Shown piece after piece: positions 52,501 to 61,048 of a stretch of 64,000 bases of DNA. The stretch covers positions 3,410,001 to 3,474,000 of the forward strand of contig NZ_CP066362.1 of the NCBI RefSeq assembly GCF_030323865.1, in the 5' to 3' direction. Positions within the stretch are counted from its first letter, which is position 1. Each line of letters begins with the position of its first letter. The notes beneath the pieces were generated by a model that was not told the DNA's origin, searched no databases, and saw only the letters and a list, made by a program, of their open reading frames with translations. This stretch comes from Pseudarthrobacter defluvii (GTDB taxonomy: Bacteria; Actinomycetota; Actinomycetes; Actinomycetales; Micrococcaceae). A program made the translations under genes and the position numbers.

Positions 52501-53034
52501 TTAGCTGAATTCGGCGATCAGCTCGACCTCTACGGGAGAGTCGAGCGGAAGAACGGCAACGCCGACGGCGGAACGCGCGTGCTGCCCGGCATCACCAAGG
52601 ACGCGGCCCAGCAGTTCCGACGCCCCGTTGACGACGGCGGGCTGGCCGGTGAACGAGGGGTCCGAGGAGACGAATCCCACAACCTTGACGATGCGGGTGA
52701 TCCGATCCAGGTCCCCGATGACGCTCTTGACGGCGGCAAGGGCGTTGACGGCGCAGATGGCGGCGTACTTCTGGGCGTCCTCGGGAGAGACAGTGGGCTC
52801 GTCGGCGAACCCTTCGGTGCCTGCGGACACCTTGCCCGTAGCTTCGAGTTTGCCGTTGATGAACGGCAGCTGGCCCGAGGTGTAGACGTGGTTGCCGGAT
52901 ACCACGGCGGGAACATAGGAAGCCACGGGAGCGGCTACCTCGGGGAGGGTAATGCCAAGTTCCGCGAGGCGCTGCTCGACGGCGGATGCGGGCGCCGTGG
53001 CCGCGCTGGACTGGGCTTCTGCGGGGGTGCTCAT
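52501..53034 (-). CDS. RidA/YjgF-family protein
   Basis: A 177-residue protein with an Ala/Ser-rich 25-residue N-terminus and a RidA domain. Visible elements are VVSGNHVYTSGQLPF, EDAQKYAAICAVNALAAVKSVIGDLDRI, VVGFVSSDPSFTGQPAVVNGAS and VGVAVLPLDSPVEVELIAEF. RidA proteins deaminate reactive enamine/imine intermediates; the catalytic Arg of true RidA (in CxxR) is not evident here, where the position reads AVGVAVLPL, so enzymatic activity is uncertain. ATG at 53034 with GAGGGAG upstream. It starts 1 bp after the small DUF4177 gene. Confidence 0.87.
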   Translation of the reverse strand: MSTPAEAQSSAATAPASAVEQRLAELGITLPEVAAPVASYVPAVVSGNHVYTSGQLPFINGKLEATGKVSAGTEGFADEPTVSPEDAQKYAAICAVNALAAVKSVIGDLDRITRIVKVVGFVSSDPSFTGQPAVVNGASELLGRVLGDAGQHARSAVGVAVLPLDSPVEVELIAEFS

Positions 53035-53035
53035 G

Positions 53036-53191
53036 CTACTGCTTCTCCCTCTTGAGATAGGCGACAAGGCCGTTGCCGTCAGGTCCCGGGACTACCTGGA
53101 CGAGCTCCCAGCCGTCCTCTCCCCACTGGTCCAGGATCTGTTTTGTGGCGTGGATAATGAGCGGAATCGTCGCGTACTCCCATTTGGTCAT
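53036..53191 (-). CDS. DUF4177 small protein
   Basis: A 51-residue protein reading MTKWEYATIPLIIHATKQILD and then QWGEDGWELVQVVPGPDGNGLVAYLKREK. The W-EY start and the DGWELVxVxP motif define DUF4177. No function is known. It is always small and in mycobacteria is near RidA and the class A PBP. The start at 53191 is fixed by the domain; the longer open frame reads into the divergent PBP gene. The 37-bp divergent gap must hold promoters for both sides. Confidence 0.88.
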   Translation of the reverse strand: MTKWEYATIPLIIHATKQILDQWGEDGWELVQVVPGPDGNGLVAYLKREKQ

Positions 53192-53228
53192 GAGAGAAAG
53201 CGTAGTCCTTGCCGGTAAAGTGGAAAAC

Positions 53229-55562
53229 ATGGCGACTCGCAACAACCCCTTATTCGACACTGCCACCACACTGGGTAAGATTCTTCTCTTCCTTGGCGTG
53301 AGCGCAATTTGCGGTGTCCTCGTGGCGGGCCTGCTGGTCCCTGCCGCTGCCGTCTCGGGCAGCGCTGCAAGCGGTTCCATCGACTTCTTCGACTCCCTTC
53401 CCGCGGAGCTGAAGGTCGATCCGCCCAGCCAGACCACGCGGATCCTGGCTGCGGACGGCAGCGAGATTGCCAGCGTCTACACGGAGAACCGGACCAAGGT
53501 ACCGCTGGACCAGATCTCTCCGAACATGAAGAACGCCATCATTGCGGTGGAGGACAGCCGGTTCTACGAGCACGGCGGCGTGGATACCACCGGCATCCTG
53601 CGCGCACTTGTCAGCACCGCCCGCGGCAACAAGCAGGGCGCGTCCACCATCACGCAGCAGTACGTCAACAACGTGCTGAACGCCAACCTCGCGGCCGCCG
53701 GCGAAGAAGACCAGATCAAGCTCAACGGTGTCAACAAGGGCGTGGGCGACAAGCTGCGGGAAATGAAGCTCTCCATCGCCCTGGAGAAGGAGTTCACCAA
53801 GGACCAGATCCTTGAGGGCTACCTGAACATCGTCTTCTTCAACCGCGATGCGTACGGCATCGAGGCCGCCTCCCGCTACTTCTTCAGCACCACCGCCAAG
53901 GACCTGACCCTGCCGCAGGCAGCACTCCTGGCCGGCCTGGTGAACAGCCCCTCCATGTTCGACCCCGTCACCAACCCGGAACGGTCCAAGCAGCGCCGCG
54001 ACCTGGTGCTGGGGCTGATGTTGAACCAGGGCAAGATCACCCAGGCTGAACACGACGCAGCCGTGGCCACTCCGGTGGAGCCCAAGGTAACCCAGCCCAA
54101 GCAGGGCTGCGCGTATGCGGCCTCTGCCCCCTACTTCTGCGACTACATCCTGCACCTGCTGGAGAACAACCCGGCCTACGGCGCGGATATCAAGGACCGC
54201 CAGCGCCTGATCTACGGCGGCGGCCTGACCATCACCACCACCCTGGACCCCAATGCCCAGGCCACGGCACAGGAGCAGGTCAGCGCGGCTGCAGGCGCCA
54301 ACCCGGATAAATGGGGCGCCTCCATGGTGTCGGTGCAGCCCGGCACCGGCAAGATCATCTCGATGGCCCAGAACACCACGTTCCTGCCCGGCCAGGGCTT
54401 CGATTCCCAGTTGAACTTTAACGTGGACAAGCTGGATAAGGACGGCAACGACCTTAACGGCATGGGCGGCGCGCAGCCTGGTTCCACCATGAAGCCGTTC
54501 ACCTTCGCGGAGTGGCTCAATGAAGGCAAGACCATGAACACTACGGTCAATGCCGCCCAGCGCGTTTACCCCATCGGCTACCCGTGGAAAAACACCTGCG
54601 GCAAAGTACAGGGCGCCTACAGCACCGCCCAGAAGAACGCCGGCTTGGATGCCACGGACGACCTGCAGAACGCAGAGCCGCAGTGGTACAAGCCGCTGAC
54701 GGTCCTGGAGGGCCTCTACAACTCCATCAACACGGTCACGTTCGCCTCAGCGGCGCAGTTGGACTTCTGTGGAATCCAGAAGATCGTTGATGCCGTTGGA
54801 CTCCACAGTGGTTTGCCTTCGGCCGATGGCAGTGATCCGAATCCCAAGGTAAACATGATGACCCTTGGCAACCTGCTGGGTTCCACGCAGACCTCACCGC
54901 TGACCATGGCCAGCGCTTTCGCCACGTTCGCGAACGACGGCAAGTACTGTGAGCCCATCGCCATCACCTCGGTTGTCGACGCCACGGGCAAGCAGTTGCC
55001 GGCACAATCCAGCAGTTGCCGCGATGCCATCAAGCCGGAGGTTGCCCGCGGAGTCAACTACGCACTGGAGCAGGTTCTCAACAAGGGTTCAGGTTCGCTG
55101 ATTCGGCCCCGGATTTCCACCACCACGGCCTTCCCCATCGGCGCCAAGACCGGTACCTCCAACAACAACGGGTCCACCTGGGTTGTTGGCCACACCACCG
55201 GCCTTGCTACCGCCGCCTGGTTCGGCGATCCCTTGGGCGCCCAGGACCGCGCCGGGCAGAACATCACGGTGAACGGTAAGTTCTACCAAGGCATTGACGG
55301 CTACATGATCGCCGGACCCATGTTCTCCAGCTACATGGCCAAGATTGCTCCGGCCTATGGGACCAACCCGTTCCCTGCCCCGCCGAGCAACATGATCAAC
55401 GGCACGACCACTACCTCGCCGTCGCCTGGCAGGACGACTCCCCAGACCACCCAGGCCCCCGTTCCGGCCCCGCAGGCAACGCAGGCTCCTGCCACACAGG
55501 CACCCGCCCCGGCCCCGACGAGCAATGGAAACGGCAACGGCAATGGCAAAGGAAACGGCTAA
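53229..55562 (+). CDS. ponA: Class A penicillin-binding protein (glycosyltransferase/transpeptidase)
   Basis: A bifunctional cell-wall synthase of 777 residues. One N-terminal anchor helix (ILLFLGVSAICGVLVAGLLV) precedes the GT51 domain with IIAVEDSRFYEHGGVDTTGILRA and GASTITQQYV. The transpeptidase motifs are GSTMKPFTF (SxxK), YNSINTVTF (SxN) and GAKTGTSNN (KTG). The C-terminal 60 residues are a Pro/Thr/Gln/Ala linker ending in Gly-Asn repeats; no PASTA domain is present, unlike mycobacterial PonA2 in the same neighbourhood. ATG at 53229; the ribosome site is modest. It is divergent from the DUF4177 gene, and followed after 6 bp by the metallophosphoesterase. Confidence 0.94.
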   Translation: MATRNNPLFDTATTLGKILLFLGVSAICGVLVAGLLVPAAAVSGSAASGSIDFFDSLPAELKVDPPSQTTRILAADGSEIASVYTENRTKVPLDQISPNMKNAIIAVEDSRFYEHGGVDTTGILRALVSTARGNKQGASTITQQYVNNVLNANLAAAGEEDQIKLNGVNKGVGDKLREMKLSIALEKEFTKDQILEGYLNIVFFNRDAYGIEAASRYFFSTTAKDLTLPQAALLAGLVNSPSMFDPVTNPERSKQRRDLVLGLMLNQGKITQAEHDAAVATPVEPKVTQPKQGCAYAASAPYFCDYILHLLENNPAYGADIKDRQRLIYGGGLTITTTLDPNAQATAQEQVSAAAGANPDKWGASMVSVQPGTGKIISMAQNTTFLPGQGFDSQLNFNVDKLDKDGNDLNGMGGAQPGSTMKPFTFAEWLNEGKTMNTTVNAAQRVYPIGYPWKNTCGKVQGAYSTAQKNAGLDATDDLQNAEPQWYKPLTVLEGLYNSINTVTFASAAQLDFCGIQKIVDAVGLHSGLPSADGSDPNPKVNMMTLGNLLGSTQTSPLTMASAFATFANDGKYCEPIAITSVVDATGKQLPAQSSSCRDAIKPEVARGVNYALEQVLNKGSGSLIRPRISTTTAFPIGAKTGTSNNNGSTWVVGHTTGLATAAWFGDPLGAQDRAGQNITVNGKFYQGIDGYMIAGPMFSSYMAKIAPAYGTNPFPAPPSNMINGTTTTSPSPGRTTPQTTQAPVPAPQATQAPATQAPAPAPTSNGNGNGNGKGNG

Positions 55563-55568
55563 GCGCAT

Positions 55569-56513
55569 ATGAGCATCGACAGCCTGGCAAGCCGCGCCCG
55601 TTCAATCGGGCGCGGCTTTGCCGTCACTGCGGGCGCCGGTGCGGCCGCCGGCGTTGCCGCCTTCGGTTACGGCCTGTGGGAGAAGAACCAGTTCGTCCTC
55701 CGTGAGGAGACCCTGGCCATCCTCCCGCCCGGCCGCGAACCGTTCCGCATTCTGCACCTCAGCGACATCCATTTCGTGCCCGGGCAGCGGAAGAAAGCCG
55801 AGTGGCTCGGCTCCCTGGCGGACCTCCGGCCGGACCTGGTGGTCAACACCGGGGACAACCTCAGCCACGTCAAGGCAGTGGACCCGCTTCTGGAGGCCCT
55901 GAAGCCGCTCCTGCAGTTCCCCGGCGTCTTTGTCCCGGGCTCCAACGACTACTTCGCGCCCAGCCCTAAAAACCCGGCGTCCTATTTACTGGGACCGTCC
56001 AAGGTTAAGCCGAAGCCGGTTGCCCTGGACTGGCCGCGCCTGCGTTCCGGCTTTGGCATGAGCGGCTGGGTGGACCTGACCAACCGCAACCAGTCACTGG
56101 TGCTCAACGGCATGCGCTTTGACTTCTCCGGGGTGGACGATCCGCACCTGAAGCGGGAACGGTACGCGGGCTGGCCGCGCGGAACGGTCAGCCAGAATGC
56201 CAAGGACCACGTGAAGGTGGCTGTGATCCACGCGCCTTACCAGCGGGTGCTGGACCACTTCACCGAAAGCGGCGCGGACCTCCTGCTGGCGGGACACACC
56301 CACGGTGGCCAGCTGTGCATCCCCGGCTACGGCGCCATCATCTCCAACTGCGACCTTCCCACCTGGCGCGCTAAGGGCCTTAACGACTGGTCAAGCAACG
56401 GAAGTACGACGCCGGTCAACGTCTCCGGCGGCATCGGCACCTCGCGCTTTGCCCCGGTAAGGATCGCCTGCAAGCCCGAGGCCGTCCTGCTGACCCTCAC
56501 CTCCCCCAACTGA
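55569..56513 (+). CDS. Calcineurin-like metallophosphoesterase, membrane anchored
   Basis: A 314-residue phosphoesterase. A weak hydrophobic segment near residues 17-36 (AVTAGAGAAAGVAAFGYGLW) could be an anchor. The metal ligands follow the family order: LHLSDIHFVPG, VVNTGDNLSH, VPGSNDYFAPS, VIHAPYQRVL and LLAGHTHGGQLCIPG. The group includes YkuE-like enzymes acting on lipid or cell-wall phosphates, but the substrate is unknown. It lies 6 bp after the PBP gene, so cotranscription suggests a cell-envelope role, as for Rv3683 next to ponA2. Confidence 0.9.
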   Translation: MSIDSLASRARSIGRGFAVTAGAGAAAGVAAFGYGLWEKNQFVLREETLAILPPGREPFRILHLSDIHFVPGQRKKAEWLGSLADLRPDLVVNTGDNLSHVKAVDPLLEALKPLLQFPGVFVPGSNDYFAPSPKNPASYLLGPSKVKPKPVALDWPRLRSGFGMSGWVDLTNRNQSLVLNGMRFDFSGVDDPHLKRERYAGWPRGTVSQNAKDHVKVAVIHAPYQRVLDHFTESGADLLLAGHTHGGQLCIPGYGAIISNCDLPTWRAKGLNDWSSNGSTTPVNVSGGIGTSRFAPVRIACKPEAVLLTLTSPN

Positions 56514-56520
56514 CCCGTTG

Positions 56521-56573
56521 CTCCATCAGATGTGGTCCCCAAAACGGAGCTATTGGGACCACATCTGATAGAG
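56521..56573. repeat. 53-bp intergenic inverted repeat
   Basis: CTCCATCAGATGTGGTCCC (56521-56539) and GGGACCACATCTGATAGAG (56555-56573) are 19-bp arms with a single mismatch, around a 15-base loop. The mismatch becomes a G-U pair in minus-strand RNA. It sits just after the metallophosphoesterase stop without a T-tract. It differs in sequence from the palindrome at 42778, but has the same style. Confidence 0.65.
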
Positions 56574-56706
56574 CATCCGGCATTACGTACCGCAATAACT
56601 GGGGAAGCAGCTGGCTGCCATCCCAATCCCTGTGAAGCGGCTCACGCCATGGCATAGGGTTGCTGGTAGAGGAAACTACATTCGTTTTATAGCTTGAGAA
56701 GCGGGC

Positions 56707-58515
56707 ATGGCCAAGCAGACTCCCTTTTTCCGATCCATCAGCCGTCTTTATCCCCACGTCCGGCCCATCATCCCCAGGCTCGTGCTGGGGTTGCTTTGCG
56801 CACTGATGGCCAGCATCGTTGCGTTGACCATCCCCCAGGTGCTGCGGGTCCTGGTCAACACCGCACTGCAGCCCGGAGGTGCCCCGGAGGCAGTCTGGAC
56901 GTCAGCGGGCATCATCCTTGTTTTGGGTATCGCAGAAGCCGGACTGGTGGCGCTGCGGCGGCAGTTCGTCATCAACCCTGCCACCACCGTAGAGACGCGC
57001 ATGCGGGTGTCCCTCTACGACCACCTCCAGGAACTCACCGTTTCGTTCCACGACCGCTGGGGCTCCGGCCAACTGCTGTCCCGGGCCATGACTGACCTGA
57101 ACTTCCTGCGCCGCTGGATGGCCTTCGGCGCCATCATGCTGGTGGTCACCAGCCTCACCGTGATCATCGGCATCGTTGCGATGTTCGCCATGAGCTGGCA
57201 GCTGGCCCTGATCTTCCTTGCCGCCGCCGTTCCCATCACCATCAACAGCTTCCGGTTCCGCACCAGGTTCAGCAAGGTTGCCCGCCGCAGCCAGGACCAG
57301 GCCGGCGACCTCGCCACCACCGTGGAGGAATCCGTCCACGGCATCCGCGTGCTCAAGGCCTTCGGACGCAGCCGGGAAGCCCTGGAAAACTTCAACGAGC
57401 AGGCCGAGGAACTGCGCCAAACCGAGATCGAGAAGGCGCGCCACCAGGCAACGTTCACCATGGTGGTCACCCTGCTTCCCGAATTGGCACTGGGCGCCGG
57501 GCTGGTGGTGGGAGTCATGCTGTGCGCCAGCGGCCAACTGAGCATCGGCGCGCTGGTAGCGTTCTTCGCCACCGCGGCAGTCATTGCTTCCCCCGTGGAA
57601 TTCTCCGGAATGCTGTTGGCCATGGCACTTACGGCCAAGACCGCCGTCGACCGCCATTACGAGGTGATGGACACGCGGAACACCATCACCAGCCCCGCCG
57701 AGCCCCGCCGCCCCGCGGAACTGGCCGGCGCGCTGCACTTCACTAACGCAACTTTCGCGTTCGAGGACGCGCCGGACAAGCCCATCCTCAAGGACATCAA
57801 CCTGGACATCCGCCCCGGTGAGACCATGGCGTTGGTGGGAATCACCGGCAGCGGCAAGAGCGCGCTGATCCAGTTGGTGCCGCGTCTCTACGACGTCACC
57901 AGCGGCGCGATCACCATCGACGGCGTGGACATCCGGGACTTCGACGTTGAGGAACTGCGCAGGGTTGTCGGGGTGGCGTTCGAGGACACCACGCTGTTTT
58001 CCAATTCCGTGCGGGACAACGTCCTGCTGGGCGCCCCGGTCCGGACGGAGGAGGTCCTGGACGAAGCACTGGACGTGGCCCAGGCCCACTTTGCCTACTC
58101 GCTGCCGGAAGGGGTGGAAACCCTGATCGGCGAGGAAGGCCTGAGCCTGTCCGGCGGCCAGCGGCAGCGGATCGCCTTGGCGCGCGCCATTGCCGCCCAC
58201 CCGCGTGTGCTGGTCCTGGATGATCCCCTGTCCGCCCTGGACGTGCACACCGAGGAGCTCGTGGAAGCCCGCCTCCGCGAAGTGCTGAAGGACACCACCA
58301 CGCTAATCGTGGCCCACCGCCCCTCCACCGTGGCCCTTGCGGACCGGGTGGCGCTGCTGGAGGACGGCCGGATCACCGCCGTCGGGACCCACACCGAACT
58401 GCTGGCGCACAACCACCACTACCGCTACGTCATCGCCAGCCTGGACCGCGAACCGCGGGACCTGGACTCCGAATTGTCGGCGCTTGAGGACCAGGCCGAG
58501 GAAGTGACCCGATGA
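56707..58515 (+). CDS. ABC exporter half-transporter A (membrane-ATPase fusion)
   Basis: A 602-residue exporter with a six-helix type IV domain (about residues 20-310) fused to an ATPase. Walker A is [14 protein letters not shown], the signature [17 protein letters not shown], Walker [18 protein letters not shown] (Asp rather than Glu after Walker B, so a degenerate catalytic site), and the H-loop IVAHRPSTV. The missing Glu is the mark of the non-catalytic half of heterodimeric exporters such as TM287/288 or LmrCD. Its stop overlaps the partner start by ATGA. The promoter probably lies in 56580-56706. The substrate (drug, lipid or peptide) is unknown. Confidence 0.92.
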   Translation: MAKQTPFFRSISRLYPHVRPIIPRLVLGLLCALMASIVALTIPQVLRVLVNTALQPGGAPEAVWTSAGIILVLGIAEAGLVALRRQFVINPATTVETRMRVSLYDHLQELTVSFHDRWGSGQLLSRAMTDLNFLRRWMAFGAIMLVVTSLTVIIGIVAMFAMSWQLALIFLAAAVPITINSFRFRTRFSKVARRSQDQAGDLATTVEESVHGIRVLKAFGRSREALENFNEQAEELRQTEIEKARHQATFTMVVTLLPELALGAGLVVGVMLCASGQLSIGALVAFFATAAVIASPVEFSGMLLAMALTAKTAVDRHYEVMDTRNTITSPAEPRRPAELAGALHFTNATFAFEDAPDKPILKDINLDIRPGETMALVGITGSGKSALIQLVPRLYDVTSGAITIDGVDIRDFDVEELRRVVGVAFEDTTLFSNSVRDNVLLGAPVRTEEVLDEALDVAQAHFAYSLPEGVETLIGEEGLSLSGGQRQRIALARAIAAHPRVLVLDDPLSALDVHTEELVEARLREVLKDTTTLIVAHRPSTVALADRVALLEDGRITAVGTHTELLAHNHHYRYVIASLDREPRDLDSELSALEDQAEEVTR

Positions 58516-60338
58516 GCACCGCAACGTTCGGCACCGCGAATGAAGACAACGCCCACCTCAGTAAGAGTGACAGCAGGGCTGTACGACGGCGGTCGCTCGC
58601 CTTGCTGGGGTCGCTGATCCGTCCGGTGCGGGTACGGTTCTGGCTGACCATCGCCATGGTGGTCCTCTCGCAGGCCGCCCGCGTTGCCGGCCCGGCGCTG
58701 ATTGCCTTCGGCATCGACCACGCGCTTCCCGCGCTCCGGGGCGGCGACAACCTCCCGCTGGTGTTTACCGGCGTCGCTTACCTGCTGGCAGCCATTGCGA
58801 CGGCGGGCCTCACCGCCCTGTACGTCACCTCCACGGCGCGGCTCAGCCAGGCGATGCTGCTTGACCTCCGGGTGCGCGTCTTCCGGCATACCCAGCGGCT
58901 CAGCCTGGAGTTCCACGAAAAGTACACGTCCGGCAGGATCATCGCCCGGCAGACTTCGGACCTGGAGGCGCTGCGCGAACTGCTCGATTCCGGCGTCAGC
59001 TCCCTGGCCTCGGGCATGCTGTTCATGGCTTTTACCGCGATCACCATCTTCGCCCTGGACTGGCGGAGCGGCTTGCTGGTGCTGGCTGCCGGCGTTCCGA
59101 TGTTTTTCCTGTCCCGCTGGTACCAGAAGCACTCCCAGATCGCTTTCCGCGAGTCCCGCGTAGTCTCTGCCCGGCTGATCGTGCATTTCGTTGAGACCAT
59201 GACCGGCATCCGCGCCGTCAAGGCCTTCCGCAAGGAAAAGGAAAACTCCGAGCGCTACGGCCAGCTCGCCGAGGACTACCGGCTGGTCACCGTCCGATCC
59301 ATCAACCTCAACGGCATCTTCCAGCCGGGGCTGGTGCTGATCGGCAACGTCTGCGTGGCAGTTGTCCTGCTCTTTGGCGGCTTCCGGGTGCTGGGCGGCG
59401 ACTTGGCCGTGGGCGTGCTCCTGGCCCTGATCCTCTCCACCAAGCGGTTCTTCCAGCCGGTGGACCAGATGGCCATGTTCTACAACTCGTTCCAGAGCGC
59501 GCAGGCAGCCCTGGAGAAGGTCTCCGGGCTGCTGGAAGAGGTGCCCACGGTCCGGCCGCCCAAGAACCCGGTCGCCCTGGCCAGCGCCACCGGGCGGATC
59601 GACTTCAACGATGTCGAGTTCCGCTATGGGGAAGGCCCGGTAGTGGTCCCGCGCCTGGACCTGCACATCCCGGCCGGGCAGACCGTGGCTCTGGTGGGCC
59701 AGACGGGCGCCGGCAAGTCGACCCTGGCTAAACTCATTGCCCGGTTCTACGACGTCACCTCGGGCACGCTCACCCTGGACGGCGTGGACCTCCGCGACCT
59801 GGCCACTTCCGACCTCCGCCGGAACATCGTCATGGTCACGCAAGAAGCTTTCCTGTTCAGCGGCTCGGTGGCGGACAACATCGCTTTGGGCCGGCCCGAG
59901 GCCTCGCGGGCGGAAATCGAGGAAGCTGCCAAGGCGGTTGGGGCACACGACTTTATCCTTGAACTGCCCGAAGGCTACGACACCGACGTCAACAAGCGCG
60001 GCGGCCGGGTTTCCTCCGGCCAGCGGCAGCTGATCAGCTTTGCCCGGGCTTTCCTGGCACGGCCGGCGGTGCTGATCCTGGACGAGGCCACCTCCTCGCT
60101 GGACATCCCGTCCGAACGCCTGGTCCAAGCTGGGCTGGCCCGGCTGCTGGCCGGGACGGAGGCTGCGCGGAGGACGGCGCTGATCATCGCCCACCGCCTG
60201 TCCACAGTGGAGACGGCCGACCGCGTCCTGGTGGTGCATGACGGCCGGATCGTGGAGGACGGCACGCCTGATGAACTGATTGGTGGCGGCGGACGCTTCG
60301 CCGACCTGCACGGGGCGTGGAAGGATTCGCTGGTCTAG
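58512..60338 (+). CDS. ABC exporter half-transporter B (membrane-ATPase fusion)
   Basis: A 608-residue partner of the preceding gene. Walker A is [14 protein letters not shown], the signature [15 protein letters not shown], Walker [17 protein letters not shown] with the catalytic Glu, and the H-loop IIAHRLSTV. It is therefore the catalytically competent half of the heterodimer. The membrane domain begins [20 protein letters not shown]. The ATGA overlap implies 1:1 synthesis. It ends about 120 bp before the tRNA gene. Confidence 0.93.
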   Translation: MSTATFGTANEDNAHLSKSDSRAVRRRSLALLGSLIRPVRVRFWLTIAMVVLSQAARVAGPALIAFGIDHALPALRGGDNLPLVFTGVAYLLAAIATAGLTALYVTSTARLSQAMLLDLRVRVFRHTQRLSLEFHEKYTSGRIIARQTSDLEALRELLDSGVSSLASGMLFMAFTAITIFALDWRSGLLVLAAGVPMFFLSRWYQKHSQIAFRESRVVSARLIVHFVETMTGIRAVKAFRKEKENSERYGQLAEDYRLVTVRSINLNGIFQPGLVLIGNVCVAVVLLFGGFRVLGGDLAVGVLLALILSTKRFFQPVDQMAMFYNSFQSAQAALEKVSGLLEEVPTVRPPKNPVALASATGRIDFNDVEFRYGEGPVVVPRLDLHIPAGQTVALVGQTGAGKSTLAKLIARFYDVTSGTLTLDGVDLRDLATSDLRRNIVMVTQEAFLFSGSVADNIALGRPEASRAEIEEAAKAVGAHDFILELPEGYDTDVNKRGGRVSSGQRQLISFARAFLARPAVLILDEATSSLDIPSERLVQAGLARLLAGTEAARRTALIIAHRLSTVETADRVLVVHDGRIVEDGTPDELIGGGGRFADLHGAWKDSLV

Positions 60339-60455
60339 CTGTGCGGCCTGCTCTCCTGATGCCCAGCTTTCTGCTGGTCCTGCTTGGGGTCGGCACCGGA
60401 TTTCGCATCGGGGCGAGGAATCGGCTATCCTTGTAAAGTTGCTTTTGCAGCGGAT

Positions 60456-60532
<77 letters not shown>

Positions 60533-60540
60533 TAACGAAA

Positions 60541-60570
60541 AGAGGGTCTCCTTGCGGAGGCCCTCTTTTT
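60541..60570 (+). terminator. Intrinsic terminator of tRNA-Pro
   Basis: AGAGGG and CTCC pair with GGAG and CCCTCT around a short loop, followed directly by TTTTT (through 60570). This is a classic rho-independent terminator for the plus strand. Confidence 0.9.
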
Positions 60571-60645
60571 GCGTCTCGAAGTGGTTGCGGAACCGCCTCG
60601 ATAAGTGGCTGCGGGTCTCGACCATCGTCTTGGCCTTAAAAGGAA

Positions 60646-60673
60646 CAGCCCCGGAGCTGTTGCTCCGGGGCTG
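60646..60673 (-). terminator. Terminator of the small peptide gene
   Basis: CAGCCCCGGAGC (60646-60657) pairs perfectly over 12 bp with GCTCCGGGGCTG (60662-60673). On the minus strand the stem is followed by TTCCTTTT. It lies 28 bases after the peptide stop, so the peptide has its own monocistronic transcript. Confidence 0.8.
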
Positions 60674-60701
60674 CCCTCGCCTCCTGATGTGAGGAAGCTA
60701 T

Positions 60702-60920
60702 TTATGCGGGGTCAGGCCAGTTGCCCACGTACGTGGTGAAGGTAGTATCGGCTTTCTTGTCCTTCTTCACCTTTGCGGAGGCGGGATCAGGCCAGTTACC
60801 AACAGCTACCGACACACCCGAGTTGTCGGCGACGGAACCTGAAGCCAGGACGGCCGGAGCCGCCGCAGAAAAAGCCAGGGCCCCAGCCAAGGCGGCCGCA
60901 GTTGCGATCTTCTTCAACAT
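60702..60920 (-). CDS. Small secreted peptide precursor with duplicated VGNWPDPA motif (putative pheromone)
   Basis: A 72-residue precursor I do not recognise as a named family. MLKK and the hydrophobic stretch IATAAALAGALAFSAAAPAVLA form a Sec signal peptide, with likely cleavage after Ala26 (VLA/SG). The mature part holds the octapeptide VGNWPDPA twice, at residues 40-47 and 65-72, the second being the exact C-terminus. A Lys-rich linker (SAKVKKDKKAD) separates them. SVA before the first copy could be a second peptidase-type site. GAGGAAC precedes the ATG. It is divergent from an XRE-TPR regulator with 128 bp between, and has its own terminator. This looks like a repeated-pheromone precursor; a structural or antimicrobial role is possible. 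Confidence 0.75.
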   Translation of the reverse strand: MLKKIATAAALAGALAFSAAAPAVLASGSVADNSGVSVAVGNWPDPASAKVKKDKKADTTFTTYVGNWPDPA

Positions 60921-60971
60921 ATAAGTTCCTCAATACGAGTCGGATTCGTTACAAAGCCAGCACTGTCCTTG

Positions 60972-61011
60972 TTGACACACATTGTAAAATATTTTCCACA
61001 GGGCCTGTCAA
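60972..61011. promoter_or_regulatory. Inward-facing promoter elements between peptide and regulator genes
   Basis: TTGACA at 60972-60977 (plus strand) and its inverse TGTCAA at 61006-61011 (a minus-strand -35) face each other. The minus strand has a TACAAT -10 at 60981-60986 (19-bp spacing) for the peptide gene. The plus-strand -10 for the regulator is poor. Between them lies the palindrome AAAATATTTT (60986-60995), within TGT and ACA flanks, a possible regulator site. RNA polymerase could use only one direction at a time. Confidence 0.5.
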
Positions 61012-61048
61012 GCATTCGGCGGGCCAAGTGTCCAGAAGGAGGAAACGC

